Shown piece by piece: positions 36,352 to 45,111 of a stretch of 64,000 nt of DNA. The stretch comes from Sandaracinus amylolyticus (GTDB lineage Bacteria; Myxococcota_A; Polyangia; Polyangiales; Sandaracinaceae): the NCBI RefSeq assembly GCF_000737325.1, contig NZ_CP011125.1, forward strand, positions 2,418,001-2,482,000, written 5' to 3'. A program made the translations under genes and the position numbers. The first letter of the stretch is position 1. Each line of letters begins with the position of its first letter. Under the pieces are notes generated by a model that had not been told where the DNA came from, made no database searches, and was given only the letters and a program-made list of their open reading frames with translations.

Positions 36352-37293
36352 TCAGAGCCCGCCGAAGTCGACCTTCGTCAGCTCCACGCTGCGCTCCCAC
36401 AGCTGCTTCGCGACCTCGGGATCGCGCGCCGCCGGCGTGCAGCCGACCTTCACCGGCGGGCCCGCCATCTCGCCGAGCCCCGCGGGACCGTAGTAGTCGC
36501 CGCTCTTCGTGTCGGGATCGGTCGCCGCGCGCAGCGTCGGCAGCGCGCCCATCGCCGCGGTCTGCGCGAACATGCCGTTGCCGAGCTTCATGATCATCGC
36601 GCCGAAGCGGCTCTTCTCGAGCTCGGGCCCCTTGCCCTGCAGCTCGGTCGCCGCGTACCCGGGGTGGCACGCGACCGCCGCGACGGGCGCCTTCCCGGGC
36701 CACTTCTTCTCGGTGCGGCGCTGCAGCTCGAACGTGAAGAGCAGGTTCGCGAGCTTGCTCTGCCCGTACGCGCTCCACTTCTCGTAGCGCTTCTCGCCCA
36801 TCAGATCCTCGAAGCGCATCTTCCCCATGCGGTGCGCCTGGCTCGCGACGTTCACCACGCGCGCCGGCGCGGTCTCGATCAGCCGCCCGAAGAGCAGGCC
36901 CGTCAGCGCGAAGTGCCCGAGGTGGTTCGTGCCGAGCTGCATCTCGAACCCGTCCTCGGTCGTCGCGCGCGGGATCGCCATGAGCCCCGCGTTGTTGATC
37001 AGCGCGTCGATCCGGCCGTGCTCGCTCTTCACCTGATCCGCGAACGCACGCACGCTCGCGAGGCTCGCGAGATCGAGCTTCATCAGCTTCACCTTCGCGC
37101 CCGGCGCCGCCGCGCGCAGCTGCTCGAGCGCGGTCCGCCCCTTCTCCTGACTGCGGCACGCGAGGATCACCTCGCCTCCGCGCTGCGCGAGGATCACCGC
37201 GGCCTCGTAGCCGATCCCGCTGTTCGATCCGGTGATCACGAAGGTCTTGCCCGTCTGCTCGGGCACGTTGCTCGCCGTCCAGGTCGTCGCCAT
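36352..37293 (-). CDS. Short-chain dehydrogenase/reductase (retinol dehydrogenase/WWOX-like)
   Basis: A 313-residue SDR. The cofactor motif TGSNSGIG is near 20-27, the structural NNAG in LINNAGLM near 97, and the catalytic set is Ser in NVASQAH with YGQSK. The NHLGHFALTGLL and CHPGYAATEL segments are typical of the protochlorophyllide/retinol dehydrogenase-like branch, which usually uses NADP(H). The start ATG gives the usual short lead before the Rossmann fold. Substrate cannot be inferred. Confidence 0.88.
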   Translation of the reverse strand: MATTWTASNVPEQTGKTFVITGSNSGIGYEAAVILAQRGGEVILACRSQEKGRTALEQLRAAAPGAKVKLMKLDLASLASVRAFADQVKSEHGRIDALINNAGLMAIPRATTEDGFEMQLGTNHLGHFALTGLLFGRLIETAPARVVNVASQAHRMGKMRFEDLMGEKRYEKWSAYGQSKLANLLFTFELQRRTEKKWPGKAPVAAVACHPGYAATELQGKGPELEKSRFGAMIMKLGNGMFAQTAAMGALPTLRAATDPDTKSGDYYGPAGLGEMAGPPVKVGCTPAARDPEVAKQLWERSVELTKVDFGGL

Positions 37294-37406
37294 GGGGCGC
37301 GAGCGTAGCAGCAGCGGGCACACGCAGTGCACACGCGCTCCTCCACGCACGACGCGCTCGCGTTTCGAACCAAGGCGTGAACGTCGTGCGTCGCTTCGGA
37401 GGAACA

Positions 37407-38309
37407 ATGGTGATCGCTCGTTCACAGGCTCTCGCGCCCGCGCTCCTCTTCGCTTCGGTCCTCGCTTCGAGCACGCTCGCGCACGCCCAGGCGAGCACCG
37501 GCGAGCTGCGCGATCACGAGTCGACGTCGCGCATCGCGGTGGAGCTCGGCTACTACCACTGGAGCGTCGGCATGTCGGAGGTCGAGCTCTTCCAGCCGAG
37601 CTTCTACGGGTCGTTCCGGCTCGCCGCGCCGACCGAGACGACCTTCGTCGACCTCGACGTCGCGTGGCGCGCGGCGGGATCGGCGGGCGACGGCTCCGCG
37701 TTCCGCGCGGGCAACCCGTACGTCGGCGTGCGCGCCGGCATGCACGATCGCGAGAACGGCTTCCGCGTGCGCGGCGGGCTCGGTCTCACCGCGCCGCTGA
37801 CGAACCTCTACGACGACTATCGCGGCGGGCTCCTCGGCGACGGCTTCGTCGGGATCTTCACGCTCGCGCTCGGCGGCGCGATGCAGGGCGCGTGGGACGC
37901 GTGGCTCACCGTGCCGCTCAACATGGCGGTGGTCGCGCGCGGCGACGTCGAGTGGCGTCAGGAGTACTTCGACCTCGGCGCCGAGGTCGGCTTCGGCGCG
38001 CTGCTGCCCGTCGAGTACGAGGGGCAGACCGGCGACACGACGCTCGCGCTCCAGGGCGCGGCGTGGGCCGCGGGACGCCCGATCCCCGAGCTCGCGATCG
38101 GCGCGCGCTTCCAGGCCGTGATGATCGCGCCGACCGGCGAGGACATGGACTCCGAGGGCTACCTCGCGCTCGTGCCCTTCGTGCGCGGCGAGATCGGCGC
38201 GGGCTTCGTCGAGGGTCGCCTCGTGATGAACCTCGACGACCCGTATGGCTTCGCCTTCGACGACGAGGGCATCTGGGCCGTGTACGTGTCGGGCGGCGCG
38301 GACTTCTGA
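37407..38309 (+). CDS. Outer-membrane beta-barrel-like protein
   Basis: A 300-residue exported protein with a signal peptide (LAHAQA). The mature part is rich in Gly and aromatic residues in alternating strands (RIAVELGYYHWSVGM, NPYVGVRAGMHD, GFRVRGGLGLTAPL), ending YVSGGADF, consistent with an outer-membrane barrel of 10-12 strands. GGAGGAAC precedes the ATG. No named family recognised. It is convergent with the GH5 gene, whose stop is immediately adjacent. Confidence 0.65.
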   Translation: MVIARSQALAPALLFASVLASSTLAHAQASTGELRDHESTSRIAVELGYYHWSVGMSEVELFQPSFYGSFRLAAPTETTFVDLDVAWRAAGSAGDGSAFRAGNPYVGVRAGMHDRENGFRVRGGLGLTAPLTNLYDDYRGGLLGDGFVGIFTLALGGAMQGAWDAWLTVPLNMAVVARGDVEWRQEYFDLGAEVGFGALLPVEYEGQTGDTTLALQGAAWAAGRPIPELAIGARFQAVMIAPTGEDMDSEGYLALVPFVRGEIGAGFVEGRLVMNLDDPYGFAFDDEGIWAVYVSGGADF

Positions 38310-40154
38310 TCAGCGCTCGTACGTCAGCTCGATCGCGCCCGGGAGCTCCGCGAGGACCTCGGGCGCGAGCGCCTCGCGACCGGTCGCCGCGCCGTAGAGA
38401 CACAGTCCTTCCGCGCCCACGCCGGGCACGACCTCGAAGCGCAGCGAGTGCCTCGACCGCGGTCGCGCGAAGACGCGCGCGAGCAGCTCCGCGTCGTCGA
38501 CCACGAGCTCGACGACGCGTCCGATCCCGTCGTCGGGCGGAAGATCGATCGTGCCGAGCGCGACCTCGTCGATCGACACCGACACCCGTGATCCGTCCTC
38601 GGCGGTCGCGCCGATCCCGAGGCCCGGCAGCTCCGAGGACGCGCGCACGCGCAGCACGAGCCGCGACGGAGCCGATCCGCGATCGCTACGGAATTCGTAG
38701 CGCACCCACCCGCGCCCGCTGCCCCAGAGGTGCACGACGGCGCCGCCGTCCCAGCGCCCCACGCCCTCGAACGCCGCGCGGCGGAAGCCCTCGATCGGCA
38801 TGCGCAGCACGCCGTCGGACCACGCGTCGTGCACCTGCGACGTGCCCCGCGCTTCTCGCGACGCGGGGTGGATCGGCGTCTCCCCGATCGACTCGCCGAG
38901 CCGCGGATTGCGCTCCTCGGGCGGCGTGATCGCCCAGCGCCGCGCGTGCCTCGCGAGCACCGCACGCACGTCGCGCGTGCGTCGCTCGCCCTCGCCTTCG
39001 GGGTGGATGCCGTGCTCGGTCGGACGATCCTCGTAGGGCAGGTACGTCCACACGAGCGCGCCCGCGATGCCGTCGCGATGACCGGCGCGCAGGAACGCGT
39101 CGTACCAGCGCGCGCGCGGCACGCCGAGCACGCGGAGGTGCCGCGTGCTGAACCCGAATTCGCCGAACACGAACGGCTTGCGCGCGACGTGGTGCGCGAG
39201 CTGGACGCGATCGTCGATCCAGCGCGTCAGCTCGCGCACGTCGCGCACGCGCTGGTACGCCGCGGGGTACGCGTGCGCGTCCGCGTAGTCGATCTCGGGC
39301 AGGCGCTGGATCGCGAGCCACGTGTCGCGATCGGCGCCGCGCTCGTAGCCGATGTGGCCCGCCGCGATCAGGTGGTTCGGATCGAGCGAGCGGATGAACC
39401 GCGCGCTCTCCTGGGTCCATCGCACCAGCGCGGGCGCCGATCGCGCGGGCACGCTCGACTCGTTCATCAGCTCCCACGCGAGGATCGTCGGCTCGTCGCG
39501 GTACGCGATCCCGCTCGTCGAGCTCACGCGCTCCACGACGCGGCGCACGTGCGCGCGATAGAGCGCGTCGCAGCGCGTGCAGTCGAAGAACTGCGCGAGC
39601 CCCGGGCCGCCCGGCGCGTCGGCGCTCGCTTCGTCGAAGGGCACGCCCGCCCATCGCAGGTACTGCGGCACGCCGCCGTAGTCGCGCCATCGGTTCGCGA
39701 GCACGACGATCACGCGCAGGTCGCGCGCGCGCGCCGCGTCGATCACGCGATCGAGGTGCTCGAACGACGTCGCGATCCAGCCCTCCTCGCCGGTGCGGAA
39801 CGCGAAGTCGCGCGCCCACGCCGGCGCGTCCTCCGCGCGCTCGCCGAGCGCCCACACGCGGATGACGCGCAGCCCGTCGGCGCGCACCGCGTCGAGCGTG
39901 CGCTCCATCGCCGCGCGGTGCGGCAGGCCGTGCACCACGCCGACGTTCGCGCCGACGAAGTGGAACGGCGCGCCGCCCACGACGAAGCGCGTGCCCGACA
40001 CGCGCACGAAGCGATCGTCGACGACAGGCTCCGCGCGCTGCTCGAGCGCGACCTCGGTCGGCGGAGGCGCGACCTCGAGCTCGCCCTCCTCGGCGCGCAC
40101 CACGCTCGCGACGATCACGCACGCGATCGCCGCGACGACGCCCGCGCGCTTCAC
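38310..40154 (-). CDS. Secreted glycoside hydrolase family 5-like (endo-beta-mannanase type)
   Basis: A 614-residue exported enzyme with a signal peptide to about residue 21. The (beta/alpha)8 domain (45-405) shows features of GH5 mannanase-like enzymes: acid/base Glu in LAWELMNES (near 231) and nucleophile Glu in FVFGEFGF (near 334), plus VIRVWALGE and HLDRVIDAARARDLRVI. The remaining C-terminal 200 residues look like a carbohydrate-binding beta-sandwich. The GTG start overlaps the transglutaminase stop by 4 bp, so the two are translationally coupled. The substrate is probably a beta-mannan or a related polysaccharide. Confidence 0.82.
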   Translation of the reverse strand: MKRAGVVAAIACVIVASVVRAEEGELEVAPPPTEVALEQRAEPVVDDRFVRVSGTRFVVGGAPFHFVGANVGVVHGLPHRAAMERTLDAVRADGLRVIRVWALGERAEDAPAWARDFAFRTGEEGWIATSFEHLDRVIDAARARDLRVIVVLANRWRDYGGVPQYLRWAGVPFDEASADAPGGPGLAQFFDCTRCDALYRAHVRRVVERVSSTSGIAYRDEPTILAWELMNESSVPARSAPALVRWTQESARFIRSLDPNHLIAAGHIGYERGADRDTWLAIQRLPEIDYADAHAYPAAYQRVRDVRELTRWIDDRVQLAHHVARKPFVFGEFGFSTRHLRVLGVPRARWYDAFLRAGHRDGIAGALVWTYLPYEDRPTEHGIHPEGEGERRTRDVRAVLARHARRWAITPPEERNPRLGESIGETPIHPASREARGTSQVHDAWSDGVLRMPIEGFRRAAFEGVGRWDGGAVVHLWGSGRGWVRYEFRSDRGSAPSRLVLRVRASSELPGLGIGATAEDGSRVSVSIDEVALGTIDLPPDDGIGRVVELVVDDAELLARVFARPRSRHSLRFEVVPGVGAEGLCLYGAATGREALAPEVLAELPGAIELTYER

Positions 40155-41839
40155 CGCGCCACCGCGGGCCCCACCTGTGCGTTGCCCGGGCTGCGCACGA
40201 CGAGGCGATAGTCGCCGACCGCGAGATCCGGCGGCACGCCGAAGCTGCCGCGGAACGCGCCGTGCTCGTTCGTGACCGTGACTCCGAGCATGCGCTCGAC
40301 CGCGCTGCTCTCCGACGCGAGCAGCACCTCGATGCGCAGGCCCGCGACGCCGAGATCCGCGGTGCGCGCCGTGCCCGTCACCTCGAGCGTGCGGCCGCGC
40401 AGCACCTCGATCGTCGACGGCAGATCGAGCCGCAGATCGAGCGCGGCGCGCGACTCGCGGCCGGCGGTGCCCTCCTCGACCTGCGCGCGCACCGGCCCGC
40501 CCTGGGGCGCGCCGTGGCCTTGAGTGGTCGAGGTAGCGCCCTCGTTGCCGCCGGTCCCCGTCGCCGACGACGATCCACCGCTCCCGCTCGACGAGGACGA
40601 CGACGCGTCCTCGCTCAGCCGCGCGGCCTCCTGGTACGCGCGCACGTACGCGTCGGGGCGCGGCAGCGGATCGGGCACGTCAGGGCGATAACGCGGGCGC
40701 TCGTCGGTGTTGTGCGGCGACAGACCGCGCGGCGAGCCGCCGAGATCGATGCGCAGCCAGCCGCGGCTCTCGGGCAGATGCACCTCGACCCACGCGTGCG
40801 CCTCGTTCTGCACGAAGCGCGCGTGGATGCCGAGCGCCTGCGCGGTGATCACGAAGCCGTACGCGCGATGGCGACACACGCCGCGCTGACCGTTCGCGAG
40901 GTCCCAGTAGATGTCGCCGGTGTCGCGCGGGGGCTCGGCGCTCTCCTCGAAGTCGCGGAACCAGCGCACGAGCTCGCTGAGCGTGACGTCGAACGGCATG
41001 CCGCGATGCAGGTTGAGGCGCGCGGCGAACTCCTCGCCGCGACGCTGCACGCTCGCGGGCACCTGCGGCACCTCGTCGATCAGCGCGTCGGCGCGCGTGC
41101 GCGGCAGCTCGGTCCCGAAGTACGTGCGCGGCGCGTCGGTGAGGAACACGACGCGGACCTCGCTCACCGCGCCGCGCGGCTCGTCGACGACCGCGTAGAA
41201 GTTGTCGGCGCCGTCGCGCTCGAAGCGCAGCCGCGTCTCGGGCTCGGTGCGCACCGTGAGCAAGCGCGACTCCGGCGAGACCGAAGGGAAGGGCACCTCG
41301 CGTCCGCCCGAGAAGTCGAGCACCACGCTGCCCCAGAAGAGATCGCGCGGCCTCCAGTCGGGCGCCTGCGCGTGCACGCCCTCCACCGTCACCGCGCGAC
41401 GCGGCCCACGCTCGGCGATCGCGAGCACCGGCGTGCGATCGACGAGCGTGATCCCGTCGAGCGCGGTGACGCGCTTGAACGGCGAGATCGTCGGCGTGAA
41501 GACCTCGAAGTAGCCGACCTGACCGTTGAGCTCGGTCACGCGGTCGGGGCGGAACGAGGGCGACCGACGTCCGACCTCCTCGGTCGCGCGCTCGTCGCCC
41601 GGCGCCGCCTGCATCGCGCGCTCTTCGCCGGGGCGCATCGGCCCGCCCTCGGGCGCTGGGATCACCTCGCCGTCGTAGACGAGCGCCTCGGGCGCGGCGC
41701 CGCCGGACGAGACCAGCATCGTGCCCTCGTCGGCCTCGACGCCCGGCACGTACTCGTGCGCGATGGGATCGTCGGCGCGCGCGAGCGCCGCACCGAGCAT
41801 GAGCATCGCGGCGAACGCGAGAGGGCGCAGGCGCCGCAT
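40151..41839 (-). CDS. Exported transglutaminase-like protein
   Basis: A 562-residue protein with a signal peptide (GAALARA) and a transglutaminase-like cysteine protease domain at about 255-375. The catalytic triad is visible: Cys in QRGVCRHRAYGF (near 320), His in NEAHAWVEVHL (near 346), Asp in LRIDLGG (near 363). A Ser/Gly-rich low-complexity segment (about 415-440) separates it from a C-terminal Ig-like strand module. The ATG at 41839 gives the best signal peptide; a GTG at 41860 is possible. Probably a periplasmic or surface peptidase or cross-linking enzyme working alongside the GH5 enzyme. Confidence 0.78.
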   Translation of the reverse strand: MRRLRPLAFAAMLMLGAALARADDPIAHEYVPGVEADEGTMLVSSGGAAPEALVYDGEVIPAPEGGPMRPGEERAMQAAPGDERATEEVGRRSPSFRPDRVTELNGQVGYFEVFTPTISPFKRVTALDGITLVDRTPVLAIAERGPRRAVTVEGVHAQAPDWRPRDLFWGSVVLDFSGGREVPFPSVSPESRLLTVRTEPETRLRFERDGADNFYAVVDEPRGAVSEVRVVFLTDAPRTYFGTELPRTRADALIDEVPQVPASVQRRGEEFAARLNLHRGMPFDVTLSELVRWFRDFEESAEPPRDTGDIYWDLANGQRGVCRHRAYGFVITAQALGIHARFVQNEAHAWVEVHLPESRGWLRIDLGGSPRGLSPHNTDERPRYRPDVPDPLPRPDAYVRAYQEAARLSEDASSSSSSGSGGSSSATGTGGNEGATSTTQGHGAPQGGPVRAQVEEGTAGRESRAALDLRLDLPSTIEVLRGRTLEVTGTARTADLGVAGLRIEVLLASESSAVERMLGVTVTNEHGAFRGSFGVPPDLAVGDYRLVVRSPGNAQVGPAVAR

Positions 41840-41982
41840 CGCGCGGATGATGTCATGCACCGTGGCTTCGAGACACCGGCCCGTGTGTCTAGGTTCCCCC
41901 CGTGGCCGTCTGCGACGGCCGCGGCTAGAGTCAGTGCTGGCGTTCTCCTCTCCTGGAGGGCGCGGAGGAAGGGACACACCGG

Positions 41983-43020
41983 ATGAACATCGTGGTCGCG
42001 ATCCTCGGGATCTCTTTCCTGGTCGTCGTCCACGAAACCGGTCACTACCTCGCCGCGCGAGCCTTCGGGATGCGTGTGCTGCGGTACTCGATCGGGTTCG
42101 GACCGCCGATCTTCCGCTATCAGCCGAAGGGCAGCCCGACCGTCTTCCAGGTCTGCGCGATCCCCTTCCTCGCGTACGTGCAGATCGACGGGATGAACCC
42201 CGCCGAGGAGATCGATCCCAACGACCCTGCGCTCTTCCCCAACAAGGGCGTGCTCGCGCGCATGGTCACGATCTTCGCGGGCTCGTTCGCGAACTACCTC
42301 GCGGCGATGCTGATCATGTTCGGCTTCTATCTCGCGTTCGGCATGCCGCGCTCGGTGGAGAGCCAAGACGCGATGATCGTCGGCGAGGTCGGCCCGGGCA
42401 CGCCCGCGGAGCAGGCGGGGATGCAGCCCGGCGATCGCATCGTCGAGGCGAACGGACGGCCGATCACGACGATCCGCGAGCTCCAGGCGGTCACGCAGCC
42501 GCGCGCCGAGCAGCCGACGGTCTACGTCGTCGAGCGCGACGGGCAGCGCCTGCCGCCGATGACGATCACGCCCACGCGCAGCCCGGAGGATCAGGGCCAG
42601 ATCGGCGTGATGACGCCGCTCGTGTTCGAGCCGGTGTCGGTCGGCGACGCGGCGTACAGCGCGCTGCTGTGGCCGCTCGTGCAGACGCGCGTGCAGCTCG
42701 AGGGCATGGCCGCGCTGGTGCGCAATCGATCGACCGAGGGCATCCAGGGCCCGGTCGGGATGACGCGCATGGCCACCGAGAGCGCGGAGCGCGGGCCGCG
42801 CACGTTCATCCCGTTCATCGCGCTGATCTCGGTCGCGCTCGGCCTGTTCAACCTGCTGCCGTTCCCCGCGCTCGACGGCGGGCGCCTCGTGTTCCTCGGG
42901 TTCGAGCTGATCACGCGGCGTCGTCCGAACGAGAAGGTCGAGGCCGTCGTGCACATGGTCGGCCTCTTGTTCCTGCTCGGCGTGATCGTGCTGGTGACGT
43001 TCCGAGACGTGATGGGGTGA
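41983..43020 (+). CDS. rseP: Site-2 protease, RseP/RasP family
   Basis: An intramembrane zinc metalloprotease of 345 residues. HETGH (17-21) is the zinc motif in the first membrane helix; the third zinc ligand is in LLPFPALDGG (near 290), and a PDZ domain lies at about 125-195 (VGEVGPGTPAEQAGMQPGDRI). Only one PDZ is present, as in shorter RseP homologues. Family members cleave anti-sigma factors or signal-peptide remnants in the membrane. A GGAGGAAGG tract lies upstream of the ATG. It leads a three-gene operon with TGATG overlaps. Confidence 0.9.
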   Translation: MNIVVAILGISFLVVVHETGHYLAARAFGMRVLRYSIGFGPPIFRYQPKGSPTVFQVCAIPFLAYVQIDGMNPAEEIDPNDPALFPNKGVLARMVTIFAGSFANYLAAMLIMFGFYLAFGMPRSVESQDAMIVGEVGPGTPAEQAGMQPGDRIVEANGRPITTIRELQAVTQPRAEQPTVYVVERDGQRLPPMTITPTRSPEDQGQIGVMTPLVFEPVSVGDAAYSALLWPLVQTRVQLEGMAALVRNRSTEGIQGPVGMTRMATESAERGPRTFIPFIALISVALGLFNLLPFPALDGGRLVFLGFELITRRRPNEKVEAVVHMVGLLFLLGVIVLVTFRDVMG

Positions 43021-43700
43021 TGCGGCTCGCGCTCGTGGTGATCGCCGCGTCGCTCTTCGCGGCGGCGCCGGCGCGCGCGGACGACGACGTCTGCGCGATC
43101 GAAGGGACGGTGCCGGGCATCGAGGTCGCGGTGCGCGGGGAGCGCGGGCTCCGGCGCGTGCGAGTGCCCGCGGGCACGCGCGTGCAGATCACGCCGCTCC
43201 GCCGCGGCATCGCGCAGGTGCGCACGCTCGGCGGCGAGACGATCGAGGGCACGACGCGCGCGGCGCTGCGCTTCGTGCTGGCGCGCGCGATCGGGCTGCG
43301 GGAGCACGCGCTGGAGCTGCCCGAAGGGCTGCCGCTCGCCCGCGTCGAGCCGGCGCTGCGTGGGCCGTGGGCCGACGTGGACGCGTCGCTCGGGGACGGG
43401 CTGATGCTGCGGCGCGCGCCGCTCCCGTGCGACGCGCTGCGCGTGGTGAGCGAGGACGTGCCGATCGTCGCGCGCGACGCGTTCGAGGCGTTCGGGCCGC
43501 GCTGGCGCGCGCGCACCGAGCGGCTCTGGGTGTTCGCGCAGCCCGACGGGACCGACGCGCTGCGCATCGACGTGGTGCCCGACGCGATCGCGCGCTTCGC
43601 GGAGCTCTCGCGGCGCGGCGCGTGGGTGCGGCTCGCGCTGCGCACGACGCTCGGCGCGCGCGTGCACGCGTGGGCTCGCGACACCGATCTCGTCCGCTGA
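43020..43700 (+). CDS. Hypothetical exported protein in the rseP operon
   Basis: A 226-residue protein with a signal peptide (APARADD). The mature part has one Cys near its start and one near residue 137, is predominantly beta (VCAIEGTVPGIEVAVRG, RVPAGTRVQITPL), and resembles SH3-like periplasmic modules in its duplicated strands. No family recognised. It shares a base with the rseP stop and with the next start (TGATG both times), so it is translated together with rseP and the YkgJ-type gene. Confidence 0.65.
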   Translation: MRLALVVIAASLFAAAPARADDDVCAIEGTVPGIEVAVRGERGLRRVRVPAGTRVQITPLRRGIAQVRTLGGETIEGTTRAALRFVLARAIGLREHALELPEGLPLARVEPALRGPWADVDASLGDGLMLRRAPLPCDALRVVSEDVPIVARDAFEAFGPRWRARTERLWVFAQPDGTDALRIDVVPDAIARFAELSRRGAWVRLALRTTLGARVHAWARDTDLVR

Positions 43701-44707
43701 TGCCGGTGCGCGCCCGCCCGCTGATGGTCCGCCCCGGGGCGCGCTTCGCGTGCGCGGGGGACGGTCTGTGCTGCACCGACGCGCACCTGCTCGGCCCGGT
43801 GTCGCCCTCGGAAGGCCGCGCGATCCGCGCGGAGCACGAGAGCGCGATCCTGCGCGAGGGCGGCATGGTGCTGCTGCGCACGAAGCGCGACGGCGCGTGC
43901 TCGTTCCTCACGCGCGGCGGGCGCTGCGCGATCCACACGAGCCCGCTCAAGCCGCGCACGTGTCATCGCTATCCGTTCCTGCTCACCGCGACGCTCGACG
44001 GCGGGCGGATCGGCACCGATCACCGCTGTCCGTGCCGCACGATGGGCGCGCGCCCGCTGCTCCGCGCGAGCGATGCCGAGCCCGCGCTGCTCGGCGCGGG
44101 CGGACGTCTGTCTGTGGATCTCCGCGCGCCCGAGTCGATCTCGGTGAGCGCGGGGCGATCGGTGTCGTGGGCGACGTGGCGCGCGCGCGAGGCCGCGCTG
44201 ATGACGCGGCTCGACGCAGGAGAGCGTGTGGAGAGCGTGCTCGACACCGCGCCGTTCCCCGAGGTGCGCGACGGGTCGTGGCCGCAGATCGGCTTCGAGC
44301 TCGCCGACGACGATCGCCCCATGCGCTGGGCGCGCGCGCACCAGTGGGCGGGCGACGCGATTCTCGCCTTGCACGGCGAGCCGATCCGCACGAGCCGGCC
44401 GCGCCCGTGGTGCGACGCGTTCGATCGCGCGCAGCGCCGCACGCCCGAGCTGCTCTCGCCCGACGCGATGCTCGCGGACTGGATCGCCGACGCGATCTGG
44501 ACGCTCGAGTGGGCGACGCGCGGGAGCTTCGCGCTCGCGCGCGCCGAGCTCGCGACGCGCGTGTCGATGGCGCGATGGGTCGCGGCGCGCCTCGAGGCCG
44601 AGGGGACGCGCCTCGATCGCGCGATGGCCGAGGCGATCGCGATCGTCGAGATGGTCGGGCTCAGCGAGACGTGGACGGCCGTGCTCGCGCGGGTCTCGAT
44701 CGGATAG
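43700..44707 (+). CDS. YkgJ-type Cys-cluster protein (zinc/iron-chelating domain)
   Basis: A 335-residue cytoplasmic protein with an N-terminal CxxxxxxCC cluster domain: CAGDGLCC (near 18-25), CSFLTRGGRCAIH (near 67-79), PRTCHRYPF and CPC near 112. These match the YkgJ family of putative metal-chelating Cys clusters. The C-terminal 190 residues are helical and unique. It ends the rseP operon; its stop abuts the interrupted intergenic repeat described below. Confidence 0.75.
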   Translation: MPVRARPLMVRPGARFACAGDGLCCTDAHLLGPVSPSEGRAIRAEHESAILREGGMVLLRTKRDGACSFLTRGGRCAIHTSPLKPRTCHRYPFLLTATLDGGRIGTDHRCPCRTMGARPLLRASDAEPALLGAGGRLSVDLRAPESISVSAGRSVSWATWRAREAALMTRLDAGERVESVLDTAPFPEVRDGSWPQIGFELADDDRPMRWARAHQWAGDAILALHGEPIRTSRPRPWCDAFDRAQRRTPELLSPDAMLADWIADAIWTLEWATRGSFALARAELATRVSMARWVAARLEAEGTRLDRAMAEAIAIVEMVGLSETWTAVLARVSIG

Positions 44708-44750
44708 GTCTCGGCGTAGGCGGGGGGTGGTGCGTCCGGCGCCCGGGGTG
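44706..44750 (-). repeat. Intergenic repeat copy 1, distal fragment (cut by the IS element)
   Basis: This 45-bp stretch is the reverse complement, with few differences, of 51730-51774. It contains one 26-bp arm (44719-44744, starting GGCGGGGGG and ending GGCGCCC). The homology stops exactly at 44750, where the IS element begins, and resumes beyond its far end at 46501. Confidence 0.85.
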
Positions 44751-45111
44751 CTGTCGTAGTCAAGTGCGGACGCGTGTGATCGCCGGATCGGGCGCGTCTC
44801 GCACCCGCTGATCCGCACACCGGGCCCTTCTTGCGCGAGGTGGCTCGCCGCGAACGAGGGTTGGTGTGCGGTGGCTTCAGGCGGTCGGATCGGAGAGCGA
44901 CGGGACGGATAGGCCCGAACTGTCTTGTCGGACGTCCGCGTGAGCGGCGTCGGGTCGGCCTCGTTGGGCATTTCGCCCGCCGCGTCGATCTCGAGGGTGC
45001 GCTGGGACTCGCGGTGCAGCCTCGCGGGCTCGAGCACCCCAGGTGAGCGTCACCCGCTCGATCTTCGCGCCTTGGAGCGGAAGCGAAGAGAAGAGAGCGC
45101 GAAGCTCGCCG
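44751..45111 (-). ncRNA. Candidate IS1111 guide (seek/bridge) RNA region
   Basis: About 360 bp between the transposase stop and the element end encode no protein, the position of the guide RNA in IS1111-type elements. At 45021-45030, CTCGCGGGCT equals the right half of the insertion target including the CT core. At 45031-45040, CGAGCACCCC is the reverse complement of the left half including the core. In the minus-strand transcript the two segments would pair with opposite strands of the target. A possible donor-matching pair (CTGTC at 44920-44924, GTCGG at 44927-44931) lies downstream in the same transcript direction. RNA ends are not defined. Confidence 0.7.
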
